From positions 1 through 64,000 of the forward strand of contig NZ_BMVV01000024.1 of the NCBI RefSeq assembly GCF_014650895.1: 64,000 nucleotides of DNA, written 5' to 3'. The position numbers and the translations under genes are program-made. Shown piece after piece: positions 37,485-45,546 of this stretch (positions are counted from its first letter, which is position 1; the number at the start of each line of letters is the position of its first letter). The notes beneath the pieces are model-generated. The model was not told the origin of the DNA. It was given only the letters and a program-made list of their open reading frames with translations, and ran no database searches. This DNA is from Streptomyces omiyaensis. GTDB taxonomy: Bacteria > Actinomycetota > Actinomycetes > Streptomycetales > Streptomycetaceae.

Positions 37485-39083
37485 ATGGCACGCAAGGCGA
37501 CACCGTCGGTCACCACGCCCAAGCGTGTGACCCGCGTGGAGGACAACGGCCCGACCCGCGAGGAACGGCGGGCCCAGAAGAAGCTGCGGGCCCGGTTTGC
37601 GCCTCGGCTCGGCTGGGGCGGCCGCTTCGGCGGCCGCGCCGCGGTCGAGGACTCCGGCACCGTCTACACCGGCCCCTCCACCCAGGTCGGCGGGATCTAC
37701 CCCTTCCTGCTCGGCAGCGGCCTGCCGCCGCGCGGCGTACCGGTCGGGCGCGACGTGCTGACCGGAGAGCTGGTGTGCATCGACCCGTCCGGCTGGACGG
37801 GCCGGTTGACCACCAACCCCGGCATGTGGGTCATGTCCCAGCCCGGCGCGGGCAAGAGTGCGCTGGTCAAACGAGTGTGCCTGGTCTACGCGGCGTACGG
37901 GCACATGGTGTGCGTGCCGGGTGACGTCAAGGGCGAATACTCCAACCTGATCGCCGAACTCGGCGGCAGCGTCGTCCGCATCGGCGACGGCATCGGACGG
38001 ATCAACCCGCTCGACTCCGGACCGCTCAAGGGCCGCGTCGCCTCGCTCGCGGCCGACCGGCGCCAGGCGCTGCTCGACGTCCTCAACGGCCGGCGGCTGG
38101 AGACGCTTGTGGCACTGCTGTCGACCAAGCACGGCTTGGGCCGTACCCCGGACGAGATCGAGCGCAGCGCGCTGGACACCGCCGTGCACCTGGCCTCCGA
38201 CGGCCAGCCCTCCGGCAGCGACCCGGTCGTCGAGGACGTCGTGCGCGTCCTGCGGGCCGCCCCGGAGACGCTGCGAACCAAGCTCGCCGCCGAGGGTGAC
38301 CGCTACCGGGACCTGACCCGCTCGGTGATCGCCGGGCTGGACAACCTGATCGGCGGCCCGCTGCGCGGCCTGTTCGACGGGCCCACCACGGTGCCCCTGG
38401 ACATCAGCGCGCCGGCGGTCTCCGTCGACATCTCCGCCCTGCGGGCCCGCGGTAATGACGTGGTCAGCGCGGGCATGATCGCTACCTGGGCCTACACCTA
38501 CAGCTCCATCGACTCCGCCCGCTCCATCGGCCTGATGGACCGCAAGCTTGTGCTGCCCATGGATGAGATGTGGCGAGCCCTTCGCTCCGGGCCGGGCCTG
38601 GTCGACGCCATGGACGCCATCTCCCGGCTGAACCGCACGACGGACGACGTCACCATCTACGTCACCCACTCCCTGCTCGACGTCGAGGCGCTGCCGACCG
38701 AGCAGGACCGGGCCAAGGCCCGTGGCCTGATGGACCGGTGCGACACCTGGGTGATCGGCGCGTCCTCTGAGGAGGAGCTGCGGCGCGTCACCGGCAAGCG
38801 GTCCCTGACCGAGCAGGAGCGGATGATGATCGGCTCGTGGTCGTCGGCGACCTCCACCGGCCTGGATATCGACCCCACAACCCGCGCCGAGCAGGAAGAC
38901 GGACGGCCCGCCGAGGAGGAAGGCGCCCGCCACCCGGGACGCGGCAAGTACTTGATCAAGATCGGCACCCGTCCCGGGATCGCGGCCGCGCTGGAGCTGA
39001 CCACGACCGAGCAGCGGCTCTACCGCACGGACACCAACACCCGACCCGCGCGAACCGCGACGACCACAGGGGGCCCCCGATGA
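37485..39083 (+). CDS. VirB4-like conjugation ATPase (532 aa)
   Basis: Walker A SQPGAGKSALVKR lies near residue 119. Walker B LVLPMDEMWRALRSG lies near residue 355, followed by DVTIYVTHSLLDVEALPT, the conserved region after Walker B in VirB4/TraC proteins. The N-terminal domain of VirB4 appears to be supplied by the SCO6880-type neighbour, because this protein starts shortly before the motor. It would power channel assembly and substrate transfer at the membrane. Its stop lies inside the start of the coupling-protein gene (ATGATGA). Confidence 0.85.
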   Translation: MARKATPSVTTPKRVTRVEDNGPTREERRAQKKLRARFAPRLGWGGRFGGRAAVEDSGTVYTGPSTQVGGIYPFLLGSGLPPRGVPVGRDVLTGELVCIDPSGWTGRLTTNPGMWVMSQPGAGKSALVKRVCLVYAAYGHMVCVPGDVKGEYSNLIAELGGSVVRIGDGIGRINPLDSGPLKGRVASLAADRRQALLDVLNGRRLETLVALLSTKHGLGRTPDEIERSALDTAVHLASDGQPSGSDPVVEDVVRVLRAAPETLRTKLAAEGDRYRDLTRSVIAGLDNLIGGPLRGLFDGPTTVPLDISAPAVSVDISALRARGNDVVSAGMIATWAYTYSSIDSARSIGLMDRKLVLPMDEMWRALRSGPGLVDAMDAISRLNRTTDDVTIYVTHSLLDVEALPTEQDRAKARGLMDRCDTWVIGASSEEELRRVTGKRSLTEQERMMIGSWSSATSTGLDIDPTTRAEQEDGRPAEEEGARHPGRGKYLIKIGTRPGIAAALELTTTEQRLYRTDTNTRPARTATTTGGPR

Positions 39084-40816
39084 TGACGGAGAACGACCGC
39101 GCCTGGGTGGCCGGCGGCGTCCTGTTCGGCGGAGGGGTGACGCTGTCCGCCTCCACCTGGGCCGGAGCCGCGGCCGGAGCGGCCCTCACCGGCGGGGACG
39201 TCGCACCCGCCTCCCCGCTGACCATCTACCGGATGGTCGACGACTGGGGGTCGGTCTGGACCGACTCCCCGCTCGCCTCGGGCATCGGCGCTGGACTCGT
39301 CGACGTCGCCGTCGTCGCCCTGATCGTCTGGGGCCTGAAGACCACCTTCAAGTGGCACAAGAACCCCAGCAGCCTCGCCACGCTCCACCAGCTGCGCGAG
39401 CTCACCCCCAAGCCGGCCGCCCGCACGGCGACCCGCCTGCGGGCCTCCCTGAAGGACACCAAACCCAAGGAACTTGCGCCCCGGGACCGGGGAGTGCTGC
39501 TCGGCAACCATTTGCCCTCAGGCGTCGAGCTACGCGGCTCCGACGAGGACACCTACATCGCCGTCATGGCGCCCCGAGCCGGAAAATCGACCTCGATCGC
39601 CATCCCGGTCGCCGAGGAAGCGCCCGCCGCGCTGCTGATGACCAGCAACAAAGCGGACGTCTACGCCGCCACCCGGGCCTCGCGCGCCCGGGTCGGCAAG
39701 ATCTGGGCGCTGGACACCCAGGGCGTCGCGCAGATCGAGCGGGCCATGTGGTGGGACATGATCGCCCAGGCCGAGACCCTGGAAGGCGCCGAGCGCCTCG
39801 CCTCGCACTTCGTCAACCAGATCACCTCCGAGCAGGCTGACCCCTTCTGGTCCCAGTCCGCCGCCGACCTCCTGGTCGGCATGTTCCGCGCGGCCTGGTG
39901 GGACGGAGGCACCGTCCGCGACGTCATGAAGTGGATCGCCGACCCCGCGGAGAAGGCGCCGCTGAACATCCTCTACCAATACGAGCCGGTCCTCGCCGAA
40001 CAGGTCGACTCCTCCGTGAACATTGCCGAGGAGACCCAGTCCGGCATCTACCAGAACGCCCGCAGCGCCATGTCCGCGCTGCGCGACGAGACGGTCCTGG
40101 CCTGGGTCACCCCGGACCCCGACCTGCCCCGCTTCGACCCCGAGGCCTTCGCCACCTCGACCGACACCCTCTACCTGCTGTCGAAGAAGGGCGGCCCCTC
40201 CTCCGCGATCGTTGCCGCGCTCGCGGACGCCGTCTTCACCGCGGCCGCCGAGGCCGGTGAGCGCGCGGGCGGCCGCCTGCCCGAGCCGATGCGCGTCGTC
40301 CTGGACGAGGCCGCGAACATCTGCAAGATCGCCGACCTCCCCGACCTGTACTCCCACCTCGGCTCACGCGGCATCACCCCCTACGTGATCCTCCAGAGCT
40401 ACCGCCAGGGCGTGAAAGCGTGGGGCGAGGTCGGCATGGACTCGATGTGGTCCGCCGCCACCAAGAAGATCATCGGCGTCGGCATCGACGACGCCCGCTT
40501 CGCCCAGGACGTCAGCACCCTCACCGGCGCCCACTACGTCGAACGCGGCTCCTACTCCAAGGGCAAGGAGGGCACCAGCCACAGCTACAGCGAGCAGCGC
40601 GAACAGATCCTCGACCCCGCCGACATCCGGGCCATGCGCAAGGGAACCGCCCTGCTGATGTCCACCGGCATGCCCATCGCCCAGATCGCCCTGCGCCCCT
40701 GGTACGAGGAGAAGTCCATGGCGTACATCGGCGCCCAGATGAGGACCGAAGAGGAAGCGATCACCAAGCGCGCCGTCGCCGCCCACGAGCAGCGTCAGGC
40801 CTCCCGCCGTGTCTGA
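39080..40816 (+). CDS. VirD4/TraG-type coupling protein (578 aa)
   Basis: Two N-terminal membrane segments (WVAGGVLFGGGVTLSASTWA and LVDVAVVALIVWGLKT) precede the motor. Walker A VMAPRAGKSTS is near residue 165 and Walker B MRVVLDEAANICK near residue 407. The conserved ITPYVILQSYRQG and SYSEQREQILDPADIR blocks of type IV coupling proteins follow. It would bring the relaxase-DNA complex to the channel. The start at 39080 overlaps the VirB4 stop. The gene end overlaps the next start by eight bases. Confidence 0.9.
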   Translation: MMTENDRAWVAGGVLFGGGVTLSASTWAGAAAGAALTGGDVAPASPLTIYRMVDDWGSVWTDSPLASGIGAGLVDVAVVALIVWGLKTTFKWHKNPSSLATLHQLRELTPKPAARTATRLRASLKDTKPKELAPRDRGVLLGNHLPSGVELRGSDEDTYIAVMAPRAGKSTSIAIPVAEEAPAALLMTSNKADVYAATRASRARVGKIWALDTQGVAQIERAMWWDMIAQAETLEGAERLASHFVNQITSEQADPFWSQSAADLLVGMFRAAWWDGGTVRDVMKWIADPAEKAPLNILYQYEPVLAEQVDSSVNIAEETQSGIYQNARSAMSALRDETVLAWVTPDPDLPRFDPEAFATSTDTLYLLSKKGGPSSAIVAALADAVFTAAAEAGERAGGRLPEPMRVVLDEAANICKIADLPDLYSHLGSRGITPYVILQSYRQGVKAWGEVGMDSMWSAATKKIIGVGIDDARFAQDVSTLTGAHYVERGSYSKGKEGTSHSYSEQREQILDPADIRAMRKGTALLMSTGMPIAQIALRPWYEEKSMAYIGAQMRTEEEAITKRAVAAHEQRQASRRV

Positions 40817-41375
40817 CCCCGGCAACTTCGAGGTCCCCATGGGCCTCTTCCAGGACATGGAAGACCTCAAGGCCCAGCTCGCCGCCCTGGCCGCCCGGGT
40901 CAGCGCCCTGAGCAGCGGCGCCGGGGCGGATCCCGGCGACGGGTCGGCGGCCGGCGGGGCGGACCCGGCAGACGGGGACGAGGAGGAGGGCGAGGGGTTC
41001 CCGCCGTTCATCCTCCTCCTGGACTCCCCGGAGTACGACGACGAACTGCGCGCGCTGATCGAGTGGGTCGAGGGCGTGCTGGTGCCCGGCTACCTCGCCG
41101 AGCCGTCCGCCGACGCCCGCTGGTGCCCGCAGTGGTTCGACCATCCCGTCGCGGTCACCCGGCTTCACGCCGCCTGGCTCGCCTGGCAGGAGCTCACCGA
41201 TCCGGCCACCTGCGGCTACACCGGCCCCAGCGTGTGGCACCGCGACCACCTCGACCCCTGCATCCGAGAATTGCGCGCCCCCAACGGGCCGATGGCGGGC
41301 TGCACCAAGGGCGAGCACCAGGTCAATCACCGCCTGCCCGGCCGGGTGCCGAGCGCGTGGCAGCAGGTCACGTAA
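40809..41375 (+). CDS. DUF4913 protein (188 aa)
   Basis: An N-terminal coiled coil and acidic linker are followed by the DUF4913 block. Its conserved residues are visible in DARWCPQWFDHPVAVTRLHA, AAWLAWQELTD and SVWHRDHLDP, with RELRAPNGPMAGC at the end. DUF4913 genes are common in actinobacterial integrative and conjugative elements, usually beside the coupling protein; function unknown. Starts with GTG inside the end of the previous gene. Confidence 0.82.
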   Translation: MSDPGNFEVPMGLFQDMEDLKAQLAALAARVSALSSGAGADPGDGSAAGGADPADGDEEEGEGFPPFILLLDSPEYDDELRALIEWVEGVLVPGYLAEPSADARWCPQWFDHPVAVTRLHAAWLAWQELTDPATCGYTGPSVWHRDHLDPCIRELRAPNGPMAGCTKGEHQVNHRLPGRVPSAWQQVT

Positions 41376-41392
41376 ACGGACCCGAACGACGA

Positions 41393-41428
41393 CGAGGCCC
41401 CGGGACCTGAACAGGTCCCGGGGCCTCG
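41393..41428. terminator. Bidirectional terminator
   Basis: A perfect 16-bp stem (CGAGGCCCCGGGACCT and its complement) closes GAAC between the convergent secretion operon and the DUF397 gene. Confidence 0.85.
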
Positions 41429-41438
41429 CGCGCAGTGG

Positions 41439-41657
41439 CTACAGTCGGCCGGCGCCGAGGGCCGAGACGAACGCGGTGAACGGCACGGCGGTCACGGTGA
41501 CGACGCCAGCGGCCGCGTCCTTGGAGTCACGCAGGCCGACGAACGAGCCGGTGCCGGTGGTGTTCACCTCGACGCACTCGTTCTGCGCGGCGCTCGCTGT
41601 CGACTTGAACCAGGCGGTCTCGTCGAATCGGGTGGGGGACTGGGGGGCGGCGCTCAT
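41439..41657 (-). CDS. DUF397 protein (72 aa)
   Basis: The DUF397 pattern is present: TAWFKSTASAAQNECVEVNT, then VGLRDSKDAAAGVVTVTAVP and a final FVSALGAGRL. In Streptomyces these small proteins are encoded next to XRE regulators and act with them, in some pairs as toxin-antitoxin-like or developmental regulators. The ATG overlaps the stop of the XRE gene by four bases. Confidence 0.88.
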   Translation of the reverse strand: MSAAPQSPTRFDETAWFKSTASAAQNECVEVNTTGTGSFVGLRDSKDAAAGVVTVTAVPFTAFVSALGAGRL

Positions 41658-42529
41658 GCGTCGTACTCCGATCGTGCTTGGGTGAGCAGGTCCTGCGTCT
41701 GGCCGCTGTCGGCCGCTTGGGTCCGCAGGGAGTGGAACATCTCGTGGTACTCGGCGACCTCGGCGGGGTCGTCGAGGTACATGCCGCGTCGGTGCAGCTC
41801 CAGGTAGACGACCGACATCGCCTGCATGGGGTCGGGGTGCTCGCGGCCGAGGATCAGGAAGTGCCCGCCCGAGCCTGCGGCGGGGGCGCCGCGGTCGTTG
41901 GGGAGGACCTGGACGGTGACGCGGGGTCGGCGGGAGAGGTCGAGCAGGTGGTCTATCTGGTCGGCCATGGTCTTGGCCGATCCGACCTGGCGGCGCAGTA
42001 CGGCCTGGTCGAGGACGATCCACAGGCGCATGTCGGCGCGGTCGAGGATCTCCTGGCGTGTGATGCGTGCTTCGACGCGGGTGTCGATCACGGCCGGGTC
42101 GGCGTGCGGGTCTTCCTGTTCGTGCAGGTGCCGGGCGTAGGTGGGCGTCTGGGCGAGGCAGGGGACGAGGGTGGTGGCCCAGACGTACTCGTACTCGGCG
42201 ACCTCCTCGAAGGCATGCAGCGGCGACAGCCACGGGGCGGCTTCGGAGTTCTCCCGCCACCAGCCCTGGCCCTGCGTCTGGGCGAGGGCGACGAGGATGT
42301 CCGTCTGGCCGGAGGTCGCGCCCGCGGCGGCGGCGATGGCGCGCAGGGTCGGGACCTTCAGCAGGCCCCGGTCCTCCCAAGAGAGGTAGCGGTTGACGGT
42401 GCCGACGGAGACGCCGGCCTCGCGGGCGATACTCGTCTGGGTGAACCCTTGAGTCTCCATCAGCTGCCGCAGTCCCCGGGCGATCTGCATCCGCGCGGCG
42501 TGGCCCTGCGCGGTGCCCTGTACCCCCAT
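41654..42529 (-). CDS. XRE-family regulator with DUF5753 domain (291 aa)
   Basis: The N-terminal helix-turn-helix (about residues 15-70; LRQLMETQGFTQTSIAREAG, VSVGTVNRYLSWED) is followed by the DUF5753 domain. Recognisable blocks are EYEYVWATTLVPCLAQTPTY, the R-x-x-R-Q-E-I-L-D segment, LRRQVGSAKTMADQIDHLLD and VTVQVLPNDRGAPAAGSGGH. The ATG at 42529 is chosen for its AAGGGTGGGG site; the open frame extends to 42646. Paired with DUF397. It is divergent from the 13-gene operon at 42.8 kb and probably regulates it. Confidence 0.88.
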   Translation of the reverse strand: MGVQGTAQGHAARMQIARGLRQLMETQGFTQTSIAREAGVSVGTVNRYLSWEDRGLLKVPTLRAIAAAAGATSGQTDILVALAQTQGQGWWRENSEAAPWLSPLHAFEEVAEYEYVWATTLVPCLAQTPTYARHLHEQEDPHADPAVIDTRVEARITRQEILDRADMRLWIVLDQAVLRRQVGSAKTMADQIDHLLDLSRRPRVTVQVLPNDRGAPAAGSGGHFLILGREHPDPMQAMSVVYLELHRRGMYLDDPAEVAEYHEMFHSLRTQAADSGQTQDLLTQARSEYDA

Positions 42530-42662
42530 GCCCCACCCTTCGTCAGGCCCGTTGGCCTGTTGTCCTGTTGTGACAGCGGCAGCGTACGCGGCAGCGGACA
42601 CCGGGCGCTCCTCCCCTGTGCGCCCCCTTCGACGGGGGAAGTTCAACCATTTGGCTTTCCGT

Positions 42663-42677
42663 CATTGAATTTCAATG
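42663..42677. promoter_or_regulatory. AT-rich palindrome between divergent regulator and biosynthetic operon
   Basis: CATTGAA-T-TTCAATG is a perfect palindrome in an otherwise GC-rich sequence. It lies 134 bp upstream of the XRE gene start and 105 bp upstream of the first operon gene. It is a candidate operator for the XRE protein. Confidence 0.5.
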
Positions 42678-42781
42678 GCAGAGTTTCACCAAGCGACTGG
42701 TCGTGTGTGCTGCGTCACGCAGAGCGACCGGAAACGCTGCTGTCCTCCGATGATTTCGGACACGAGGGGACCGAGCCGCCG

Positions 42782-43015
42782 ATGCCTGTACGAAGCGCCC
42801 TGCCGACCGCGGACATCAGGGATGCCGTGCACGATCCGACCCGCCTGACCGCCGCGCAGCGCGAACAGCTCCACGCCCTCACCTGCGCGACAGGCTGCGG
42901 CGCACGCGACCTCGTCCACGACGGCGGGCACGCCTACGTCGCCTCCGGAACCGACGGAGGCCGCCTCGGCTACGCCGTCCGCCTCTGCGCGCAGTGCGCC
43001 ACCCGGAGGACCTGA
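42782..43015 (+). CDS. Small cysteine-rich protein, first gene of the operon (77 aa)
   Basis: Two pairs of cysteines (TCATGCGARDL near residue 40 and LCAQCATRR near the end) suggest a small zinc-binding fold. No enzyme motif. The ATG at 42782 opens the long rightward operon, and its stop shares one base with the next start. The frame is open far upstream, but codon use changes at this ATG. Confidence 0.6.
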   Translation: MPVRSALPTADIRDAVHDPTRLTAAQREQLHALTCATGCGARDLVHDGGHAYVASGTDGGRLGYAVRLCAQCATRRT

Positions 43016-43473
43016 TGCGCGGCCGCGACGCGTCCGACGTCGGAGCGCACTGGCTCGCCGACGCACGCCCGGACAATCCCTTCCTCGTCTGGCGGGACTG
43101 GGAGGAGCACGCCCACGCGATCCTGCCGACCGGTACGGCCTGGGACGTCATCGCCGTCCCCCGCGAACGCTGCATCGCCGCCGCCCGCCGGCACCCCGAA
43201 CTCTGGTCCGGCGTGCCGGTCCTGGAGGACCAGGCGGCCGATTTCGCCTACGTGTGGGTACCGGCCGGAACGGCCAGCACCTGGCAGGTGCCCGGCACGG
43301 TCGCCCTGGGGCTTCCGTGGTTCGTCGCCGTGCCCCGGCCCGGCGGCCCCCAGGTGCCCGAGCGCCGGTGGGCCCAGCCCCCCGGCCTCACCCCCCGCTT
43401 GATGGACCCCGACGACTTACGGACCGCGCTCAAGGCCGCCTGGGCCCGCGGCGAGGGACGGGAGGACACCTGA
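43015..43473 (+). CDS. Hypothetical protein, primase-polymerase-like pattern (152 aa)
   Basis: The block order HWLADARPDNPFLVWRDWEE, GTAWDVIAVPRERC, FAYVWVPAGTASTWQVPG and LPWFVAVPRPGG resembles short Streptomyces proteins annotated as bifunctional DNA primase/polymerase, which lack a complete catalytic site. Functional meaning is uncertain. It may be a regulator associated with the XRE-DUF397 pair. An ATG one base into the previous stop and a CGGAGGAC site support the start; the next gene follows with overlap. Confidence 0.6.
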   Translation: MRGRDASDVGAHWLADARPDNPFLVWRDWEEHAHAILPTGTAWDVIAVPRERCIAAARRHPELWSGVPVLEDQAADFAYVWVPAGTASTWQVPGTVALGLPWFVAVPRPGGPQVPERRWAQPPGLTPRLMDPDDLRTALKAAWARGEGREDT

Positions 43474-43970
43474 TGCCCCAGCACACCCCGGCCGACGGCG
43501 CCTTGGCCGCTGCCCGCTGCGGGAACGACCCGCGCGCCCGGCTGTCCGAAGGCGACCGGCGGGCCGTCGCGGCCCTGGGCCTGCTGCCGACCGGCGACGA
43601 GCCCGAGCACCGCAACAGGCTCGTACGCCTGCCGCCCAAGGCCGAGGAGACCAGACAGCGCGTGCGGTTCGCCGTCGAGCTCTCCTACAGCCTGTGGGGC
43701 CTGGACGCGGCCACCGCGAACCGGCTCGCGCTGCTGGCCGCCGAGCTCGTCGAGCACGTCGCCGACCGCGTCCACAGCAGCGAGCTCGCCCTCGACGCCG
43801 ACCTCGACGCCCGGACCGCCACGCTGCGGGTGATAGCGCTCGACGGGACCGTACGCGAACCGCTGGACCCCGCAGCCCTCCCGCAGATCACCTCCGGCGA
43901 CCAGACCGGAGTCACCCCGCACGCCTTCGGCCCCAGCGTCTACGTGAAGGCGGAGGTGGACCGGCCGTGA
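43473..43970 (+). CDS. Hypothetical protein, ATPase-domain-like helix (165 aa)
   Basis: The middle of the protein (RFAVELSYSLWGLDAATANR, LALLAAELVEHVADRV) resembles the helix carrying the N-box of GHKL/anti-sigma ATPases. The asparagine is replaced and later boxes are unclear. The remainder is beta-rich (TATLRVIALDGTVREPLDP). No firm family. Overlaps both neighbours by one to four bases. Confidence 0.55.
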   Translation: MPQHTPADGALAAARCGNDPRARLSEGDRRAVAALGLLPTGDEPEHRNRLVRLPPKAEETRQRVRFAVELSYSLWGLDAATANRLALLAAELVEHVADRVHSSELALDADLDARTATLRVIALDGTVREPLDPAALPQITSGDQTGVTPHAFGPSVYVKAEVDRP

Positions 43971-44653
43971 CCTACCACTGCGAGCTCTACGCCACCGCAC
44001 CGTCCTACCAAGGGCTTCTGCGCCGCGCGCAGGCCGCGACGCCGCGTCTGGCCGTGCGCTTCCTGCGGCAGATGGCGGGATCGCTCGCCGACCTGCTCGA
44101 CGACGCCCCCGCCCCCGCCCTCGCCGACGGCCTTGAGCAGCCGTCGGCCCCGCTGCGGCGCTGGATCGAGGACACCGACGCCCATGAAGACCTCCAGGAC
44201 CTGCTGCGCAAGGGCAAGTTCGTTCCGGAGGTGGTCCGCGCCGACGACGGTGTCCTCTACGTCCTGACCGCGATGCCGGCAGACCACTGCCCCTGCCGCT
44301 CGCAAGCTCTCCTGCACGTCCCCGCCCCCGCCGCGCCGACCGAACGGCCTCACCGCCCGGTTCTCCGGCCGGAAAGAGCTTTTGAACCCTCACACCGGCC
44401 CTGCACCGTACAGAGCCTGCTCACCGCGTCCGTCCCTACTGGATGGAGGGCCTCGTGCCTGCCACTGCTCCGCGTGAATCCTCTCCTGCTGACCTGGACG
44501 GCATGGCACGCCTGGCCGCCCGCCACAACGCCCCCGTCGAGGACGTCCTGCTCATCGCGATCAACCTGCACGGCATTTCCTCGCCGCTGCCGCGGCACCG
44601 GGCACGGGTCAACGTCCGCCTCACCACGGCGCCGACGGTGCCGTGGCAGGTGA
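43967..44653 (+). CDS. Hypothetical protein with unusual C-terminal overlap
   Basis: The GTG at 43967 overlaps the previous stop. The first about 120 residues (YHCELYATAPSYQGLLRRAQ, LAVRFLRQMAGSLADLLDD, GKFVPEVVRADDGVLYVLTA) have normal codon use. After about 44330 the frame loses its bias and would run about 200 bases into the next gene to a stop at 44653. In the +1 frame a plausible ending (LTARFSGRKELLNPHTGP) stops near 44474. Either the real protein is shorter through a frameshift or the C-terminus is not selected. No family recognised. Confidence 0.45.
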   Translation: MTYHCELYATAPSYQGLLRRAQAATPRLAVRFLRQMAGSLADLLDDAPAPALADGLEQPSAPLRRWIEDTDAHEDLQDLLRKGKFVPEVVRADDGVLYVLTAMPADHCPCRSQALLHVPAPAAPTERPHRPVLRPERAFEPSHRPCTVQSLLTASVPTGWRASCLPLLRVNPLLLTWTAWHAWPPATTPPSRTSCSSRSTCTAFPRRCRGTGHGSTSASPRRRRCRGR

Positions 44654-45546
44654 TCGTGCCGCTCAACGCCGCCGACTCCCCGTTCGTCCTCGACGAGGAC
44701 ACCCTCCTGCTGGCCGGCGAGCCGGTCGCGGCCGTCGAGCGGATCGACGCCGACGAAGCCGTCGGCGGCTACTTCCGCAACGACGGCCGGGCGATGACGC
44801 TCAACCCCAACGCCCGCTCCCGCTGCGTCGGCTGCGGGTTTTGCCCCAACACCCTGGAGGCCGCCGCCGACCCGCGGCTGTCCGAACAGCGCGCCGTCCG
44901 CGACCTCCTCACCGTCCTCGCCCACCGCCACCCGCTGGGCTCCCTGACCGGCCTGGAGGAGATCACCGTTTCCACCGGCTGCTACGAGCGCGAGCAGACG
45001 GCGGTCGACCACATGAGCGACCTGCGGACGTTGCTGGACGAGTTCGGCATCGGCGCCCGCCTGGGATTCCTCACCTCCGTGCTGCGCAGCAGCAAGGCGT
45101 TCGACACCCTCGCCCGCACCGCCAGCCCGTTCGTCCTGCGCCTGACCGCGGAGTGCTTCACCCGCCGCGACATGATGCTCAAGGCGTCGAAGGCCGACCT
45201 CACCCGCACCGAGATGCCCACCGTGCTGCGCCGCGCCCTCGAAGCCGGACTCGGCACCTCGTTCACGTACATCGCCGGGCTGGACGACCTGACCGCCATG
45301 CACAGCGGGGTCCGCGACCTGGCCCCGTACATCACCGAGTTCCCCAACGTGCAGGTCTACCAGGCCCACAACCGGATCATGGCCGGGCTGCGCACCGGAG
45401 GCGCCGCCGACCTGCCGTTCTACCTCCAGGCCCGCACCATGCTGGAGGACCTGCTGGGCCCCACCGGCCTGCGTCCGCGCGGGTGGGAGTGCTACCGGCC
45501 GCTGTGGTACTTCGCCTTCGGCTCCGAGCCGCTGGTCGCCCCGTGA
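44455..45546 (+). CDS. Radical-SAM-like TIM-barrel enzyme with CxxCxxC motif (363 aa)
   Basis: A cluster-type motif SRCVGCGFCPNTLE gives cysteines at about residues 124, 127 and 130. The usual radical SAM spacing is Cx3Cx2C, so this is a variant. It is followed by a barrel-like order of strands: SLTGLEEITVSTGCYE, GARLGFLTSVLRSSKAF, PFVLRLTAECFTRRD, LGTSFTYIAGLDDL and EFPNVQVYQAHNR. The first 120 residues are an extra domain. The GTG at 44455 is chosen for a GGAGGG site five bases before it; an ATG at 44443 is in frame. It could be a radical SAM enzyme acting on a sugar or amino acid in the pathway of this operon, but the reaction is unknown. Confidence 0.6.
   Translation: MPATAPRESSPADLDGMARLAARHNAPVEDVLLIAINLHGISSPLPRHRARVNVRLTTAPTVPWQVIVPLNAADSPFVLDEDTLLLAGEPVAAVERIDADEAVGGYFRNDGRAMTLNPNARSRCVGCGFCPNTLEAAADPRLSEQRAVRDLLTVLAHRHPLGSLTGLEEITVSTGCYEREQTAVDHMSDLRTLLDEFGIGARLGFLTSVLRSSKAFDTLARTASPFVLRLTAECFTRRDMMLKASKADLTRTEMPTVLRRALEAGLGTSFTYIAGLDDLTAMHSGVRDLAPYITEFPNVQVYQAHNRIMAGLRTGGAADLPFYLQARTMLEDLLGPTGLRPRGWECYRPLWYFAFGSEPLVAP

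Noticed and set aside
35958..38933. Very long minus-strand open frame (991 codons) opposite the secretion genes
   Set aside because: It mirrors the VirB6/SCO6880/VirB4-like genes, which have clear motifs and codon bias; long antisense frames are expected in GC-rich DNA.
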